Below, in pieces: positions 61,501-64,000 of a stretch of DNA of 64,000 nt. A program made the position numbers and the translations under genes. The DNA is from Arsukibacterium indicum. GTDB lineage: Bacteria; Pseudomonadota; Gammaproteobacteria; Enterobacterales; Alteromonadaceae. The notes below the pieces were generated by a model that had not been told where the DNA came from, searched no databases, and saw only the letters and a list, made by a program, of their open reading frames with translations. Position 1 is the stretch's first letter; every line of letters begins with the position of its first letter. The stretch covers positions 744,001 to 808,000 of the forward strand of contig NZ_JAHRID010000001.1 in assembly GCF_019100565.1 (NCBI RefSeq), written 5' to 3'.

Positions 61501-61731
61501 GATTTACTGGGTAATGCGACGGTTGATTACACTTCGCTTATCTGGATCCTGGATGGTGCTGAATCGTCTACTGTCGTTTCAGCGTCACCTCGCGCAGTGG
61601 AGAATCGCTTGCAAAACATCAGCCTCAGAACACGTGGCTTAACACCCGGTTTATACATGGGCACCGTTACCTTTACAGATGGTAATGGTGAAGTACAAGG
61701 CACAACGGCGCTGGAAGTGGTTCAGCCGTAA
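58513..61731 (+). CDS. Secreted S8 subtilisin-like protease with PA domain
   Basis: 1072 aa. Signal peptide (1-23, ANANA), an I9 propeptide (about 45-155), then the S8 catalytic domain with D191 (GILDSGIW), H287 (DGHGSHTA), N398 and S626 (GTSMSSPHIAG). A protease-associated (PA) domain is inserted between His and Ser (about 430-560). A subtilase fibronectin-like region (about 750-860) and further strand-rich domains complete it. The layout matches cucumisin/lactocepin-type enzymes. Exported, probably degrades external protein. A stem-loop follows the stop. Confidence 0.93.
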   Translation: MKTKKYLLGVALSAALASTYANANASPHIIQVDSSQLSAAETVPVVPAVSGMYIVELKGPTAINMATQLGELIPSNQLVATIGNNYNANSPKIKAYVAAVKAKQASVAAEVGAPEVLHNYAHTFNGFSARLTPAQLKAISSHPDVAAVYPDEVHFLQTANTPKFLGLVSDAGDGLHDSGILGEDVIVGILDSGIWPENPSFSDAATSAANTYGPAPAGWEDKCNVGSVGSFVRDGVVIYDDSTAPEDEFTCNNKLIGARYFGSTFSSVYEMQFGLGEFASARDADGHGSHTASTAAGNAGVTAVLSGTEVGSVSGIAPRARVAAYKVCWNANYVSPAGVNERGCFFGDSLAAIDQAVVDGVDVLNYSIGNSQAINSPVYNASLSAANAGVFFSASAGNSGPTAATVSNIAPWIATVAASTYDGVSAAIGKQLNVNSGVLAPTSFFSVPAVIGTALPEGGLTADLGVADPVLACGPLSNDLTGKIALISRGECNFTVKMANAEAAGAIGVVVYTLSGTPIPMGGTDPGIGIPGVMVFNADGLALVDSVNAGTTNVTMSQYGAATDAIEVGNIMASFSSRGVNTQTGDILKPDITAPGVRILAASSPEQLQFGGNPQGENFEYLQGTSMSSPHIAGMAALLAGQYPTWTPAQIKSAIMTTARQNLVKENGITPADPFDFGAGHVAPAQSLNPGLVYSANLGDYLGFLCGQGEAGLVSSARFGADCNEIADAGFATDASQLNYPSIAIAELAGTETISRTVTDVSGNGGTYNVVVNAPEGTTVSVATFDAAGNPIPSGLLEVAPGGTASYSLTFNSVPGFPVNEWVFGDVTLERTDGLTVRSPIAVNQVPTQTIIVPELLSLELNRGRALFFVETLYSGSFGVEHQGLTLPFGVNKTSPSNPGAFNFGINVSSPTYYTAFGVPEGATLLRISTRDALVSVPGTNLDLVLYTCVPTPTGNSCSPLQSSTGPDANEDMIIVNPVNTVNSGLSFYLLFVQGVDLLGNATVDYTSLIWILDGAESSTVVSASPRAVENRLQNISLRTRGLTPGLYMGTVTFTDGNGEVQGTTALEVVQP

Positions 61732-61742
61732 GCAAGAAAACG

Positions 61743-61765
61743 CCGGGATAGCGAGGCTATCCCGG
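61743..61765 (+). terminator. Stem-loop after the subtilase
   Basis: CCGGGATAGC-GAG-GCTATCCCGG, a perfect 10-bp stem followed by TAATTATTT. Strong hairpin but weak T run. It may only partly end transcription, letting some reach the PEP-CTERM-like gene 28 bp on. Confidence 0.65.
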
Positions 61766-61792
61766 TAATTATTTAAAATAAGGAAGTAAATA

Positions 61793-62341
61793 ATGAAATC
61801 ATTCAAACAATTAATAACTAAATCATTGTTAGCGTTAACCTTTATTTTTGCAACATCCTTTACCGCCAATGCTACGCTCATCAATATAACGCAAGATATT
61901 ATCGGTGATACTCTTGGCAAGATTGGTTCTATAGAAATTCAGATAAATAAAAATCAGCTAAACACTGGTATTCTGGATACCGCATTTGGCGATGAAATTA
62001 CCCTGGTAAATATTAACCTGAGTGACCTTTATTCGTGGGGTGACGTGTTTGATATTTTCCTGTTTGAAGTAGCAATCGATAGCGACAATATCTATGCCGG
62101 CATTGAGTTTTTTGAATTCGACGGCGATGATGTTGGTTTTGGTCCACTGACCTGGAGCTACCAAATGGTTTATGATGCATTTGGGTTCAGTTTCCTGGAA
62201 GTGTATGATCTTGGAGGCAATTTAGTTGAGTTTGATACTCTAAGCCTTGGCGCGGCTCAGGTGGTATCAGCACCTTCAACTCTGGCGTTGTTTACCCTGG
62301 CAATGGGTGCTTTACTGATCCGTCGCCGGCGCATAGTTTAA
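61793..62341 (+). CDS. Exported protein with PEP-CTERM-like sorting tail
   Basis: 182 aa. A signal peptide (about 1-28, ending TANA) and an acidic, strand-rich central part (30-155) are followed by the C-terminal VSAPSTLALFTLAMGALLIR, then RRRIV. The tail has the short motif, hydrophobic helix and Arg cluster of PEP-CTERM proteins, but reads S-A-P instead of P-E-P. Exosortase-like processing at the surface is inferred. AAGGAAG precedes the ATG. Confidence 0.75.
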   Translation: MKSFKQLITKSLLALTFIFATSFTANATLINITQDIIGDTLGKIGSIEIQINKNQLNTGILDTAFGDEITLVNINLSDLYSWGDVFDIFLFEVAIDSDNIYAGIEFFEFDGDDVGFGPLTWSYQMVYDAFGFSFLEVYDLGGNLVEFDTLSLGAAQVVSAPSTLALFTLAMGALLIRRRRIV

Positions 62342-62359
62342 GCCTTTTCGTTGACTTAA

Positions 62360-62384
62360 AGCCTGGCGCTGCCGGGCTTTTTTT
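62360..62384 (+). terminator. Terminator after the PEP-CTERM-like gene
   Basis: AGCCTGGC-GCT-GCCGGGCT (one T-G wobble) followed by seven T. Confidence 0.85.
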
Positions 62385-62568
62385 ATTCCACGGCGTTACA
62401 ACGATAAAATGGCAAAAGCTTTACTACCATTCAGTCTTGTGTGCTGTCACCGATTGTTCCTGATAGAAACCAAGGGTTATAACGACAAGTTGTTAATTGA
62501 CGAAGACGTGCCCCAGCGGCATAGTAGATTGCTGATACGTGTGTATTGTTACCGGTAGTTGTGCTGTT

Positions 62569-63492
62569 ATGCGAAGTGCTGCTTTTTTTACGATGTTAAT
62601 GGCTTTTAACCTTAGCGCCTCTGAGAATCTGAGCGATCACGAGCAATTTTGTCAACAGGATACTACCGTAAGCTGTGCCAACTATCTGCAGCAAAAGCTC
62701 TCTGCCCTGCCCCCTTTTAGTAATGGCTGGTACCGGGTGAAGGGTTTTCAACTCGACTACCTGTTCGATCAACATCAGTTTCAGCCATTGCAAACAGAGG
62801 CGGAACTGTTGCTGCAACAGCAATCATTACCAGATATGCTAAAGGTGCAGGTGTATTTTTATTACGCTAAAGCGCTATTTGTCAGCGGCCAGTCGGAAGC
62901 TGCTAAACGCTATTCCAGCAAGGCGATCCAGATGCTGCAGGAGGTTTATAGTGCCTTTGGTAACCCGCTGCGCATAATCGAATTAGCGAACTTACAATAC
63001 TCGCTGGGCGAGGTGGACCAGGCCGAGCAACTCCTGCACCAGGTTCAGTGGAAATATCAGAAAAGTAAAGATGCACTTTTTTTGTTCGAACTTTACTCGA
63101 ACAAAGCGCTAGTCAGCCACCAGCGCGATAAACTTGATGAAGCGGCAGAGTATCGTGCTGAAGCATTAAAGGCCGCACTTAGCCTGGGACATACCAATAA
63201 AATTATTGTGGCGATGGGTAATCTGGCAAGAACCAAACAATTGCTGGGGCAATTGTCAGCCGCTTTTGAGCTTTACGAGCAGTCACTGGTTTATACCTCA
63301 GGCCCGGAGTATCAGGTACAACATGCCATCCATCTTGTCCGACTGACAGAGATTTGCCTGCAACAACAACAACCAGTGCATGCACTTACTTTCTACAGGC
63401 TGATTGATCCTGAATTACTGGGGACATCACACAAACAGCTTTATCAACAATTTGGCAGCATACTGCTGGTTACAGCAACAGACAGTTTTTAA
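62569..63492 (+). CDS. Exported TPR-like protein
   Basis: 307 aa from the ATG at 62569 (MRSAAFFTMLMAFNLSA signal peptide); a GTG ten codons earlier lacks a signal-like start. The body is all-helical with TPR-style pairs (LKVQVYFYYAKALFVSGQSE; QYSLGEVDQAEQLLHQVQW; KIIVAMGNLARTKQLLGQLS). It resembles the front half of TPR-containing signalling proteins but stops without a catalytic domain. Role unknown. Confidence 0.65.
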   Translation: MRSAAFFTMLMAFNLSASENLSDHEQFCQQDTTVSCANYLQQKLSALPPFSNGWYRVKGFQLDYLFDQHQFQPLQTEAELLLQQQSLPDMLKVQVYFYYAKALFVSGQSEAAKRYSSKAIQMLQEVYSAFGNPLRIIELANLQYSLGEVDQAEQLLHQVQWKYQKSKDALFLFELYSNKALVSHQRDKLDEAAEYRAEALKAALSLGHTNKIIVAMGNLARTKQLLGQLSAAFELYEQSLVYTSGPEYQVQHAIHLVRLTEICLQQQQPVHALTFYRLIDPELLGTSHKQLYQQFGSILLVTATDSF

Positions 63493-63512
63493 CCATGCTC
63501 AAAGGCTTCATT

Positions 63513-64000
63513 TTAGCCATTGTATATTGCACCGCCGCCAGTGACATATTGCTGCAGTACTGCATTAGCTTCATCTCGCTGCACCAGGCGCACAACTTCA
63601 ATACCGGCGTCGGTTAAATACTGGTAGCTACTGGCCTCTACCGGGCCTTCGTCAAAGCCTATAGCGCGGGCATCGTCTGCAGTAGCAGCACAGACTAAAC
63701 GCTTTACTCCACTCCACAGTGTGCCACCTAAGCACATGGCACAGGGCTCACAGGAGGTAAACAATTCACGTTTTACGCCATCAGCATTCAGGCTGAAACT
63801 TTGCAGTTGCTGGCCGGCCAGCATTATCGCCACCATTTCGCCATGGGCTGCCGGGTTATGCATTGGCATTACCCGGTTTACCCCAACGCTGAGTAGCTTA
63901 CCGCTATCACAATCAAAAATAGCACTGCCAAACGGGCCGCCGGTACCGCGCAGCACATTTTGTTTTGATAACTCAACTGCAAGCGCCATTTTCTCATTAT
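63513..64000 (-). CDS. Nucleoside/guanine deaminase, 5' end at the window edge
   Basis: At least 162 codons. An ATG at 63989 would give 158 aa, but the frame is open to base 64000, so the true start may lie outside. [17 protein letters not shown], the zinc-site HGEM ([11 protein letters not shown]) and [12 protein letters not shown] give the H-x-E and PCxxC ligands of the cytidine/deoxycytidylate deaminase fold. It is close to GuaD-type nucleobase deaminases rather than TadA by its GGPFG start. Substrate uncertain. Confidence 0.82.
   Translation of the reverse strand, partial: NEKMALAVELSKQNVLRGTGGPFGSAIFDCDSGKLLSVGVNRVMPMHNPAAHGEMVAIMLAGQQLQSFSLNADGVKRELFTSCEPCAMCLGGTLWSGVKRLVCAATADDARAIGFDEGPVEASSYQYLTDAGIEVVRLVQRDEANAVLQQYVTGGGAIYNG

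Overview
The window joins the right-hand part of a lambdoid prophage (about 1-23,800) to about 40 kb of ordinary chromosome from a gammaproteobacterium. The chromosomal gene order is rpsB-tsf-pyrH-frr-uppS-cdsA-dxr-rseP-bamA-skp-lpxD-fabZ-lpxA, map-glnD-dapD, yqcA-truC-yqcC and syd-queF...ppnN-xni. Together with small families such as DUF3192, DUF2310, DUF2789 and VF530, this fits the Alteromonadales/Chromatiaceae group, for example Rheinheimera, Alishewanella or Arsukibacterium. The genus is inferred from gene content and protein style; no search was run.

Prophage, read from its immunity centre near 10.1 kb. A LexA-like CI repressor (plus strand) faces a P22-type Cro (minus strand). Inverted repeats of the form TTTAAG-N4-CYTAAA lie at both early promoters and look like the OR and OL operators. 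The minus-strand 'right' operon runs cro, a CII-like regulator, a 519-bp structured gap without a gene, a small zinc-finger gene, an O-like initiator carrying origin-type repeats, a P-like helicase loader, a RuvC-like resolvase and a Q-like antiterminator. A consensus promoter followed by two intrinsic terminators (pR'/tR' layout) then precedes the late genes: SAR endolysin, nested Rz/Rz1 spanins, pinholin-type holin, and small and large terminase. The rest of the late genes lie off the left edge. The plus-strand 'left' operon (11.4-22.2 kb) holds about 20 tightly overlapping genes: AP2-domain protein, RecE-like exonuclease, RecT, a DUF1351-like protein, an HTH/excisionase candidate, MT-A70 DNA methylase, HNH endonuclease, SSB, a PD-(D/E)XK-like protein and many small unknowns. 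It ends at a shared terminator against a tyrosine integrase. The right attachment junction should lie between the integrase and lpxA.

Chromosome, minus strand 23.8-36.7 kb: the essential envelope, lipid A, isoprenoid and translation cluster. It makes ribosomal protein S2 and EF-Ts, UMP kinase, ribosome recycling factor, undecaprenyl-PP synthase, CDP-DAG synthase, DXP reductoisomerase, site-2 protease RseP, BamA, Skp, LpxD, FabZ and LpxA. A likely S2 autoregulatory leader precedes rpsB. The usual next genes (lpxB, rnhB, dnaE) are not seen after lpxA because the prophage begins there.

Chromosome, 36.9-64 kb: map, glnD and dapD; cysZ and an MgtC/DUF4010 membrane protein; yqcA-truC-yqcC; several small conserved families; syd and queF divergent; an unexplained structured transcript-like locus with a 19-codon ORF (50.37-50.61 kb) just before a diguanylate cyclase; ppnN-xni; a DUF3192 paralogue and a 562-aa protein with a faint HDOD-like segment; NAD-type isocitrate dehydrogenase; VF530; a large secreted subtilase followed by a PEP-CTERM-like surface protein; a TPR-like exported protein; and a nucleoside deaminase cut by the right edge.

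The observations most worth a second look are the structured noncoding block in the prophage (8866-9384), the direct repeats in the O gene that are conserved across two reading frames, the pR'/tR' module, and the hairpin/mini-ORF/terminator locus before the diguanylate cyclase.
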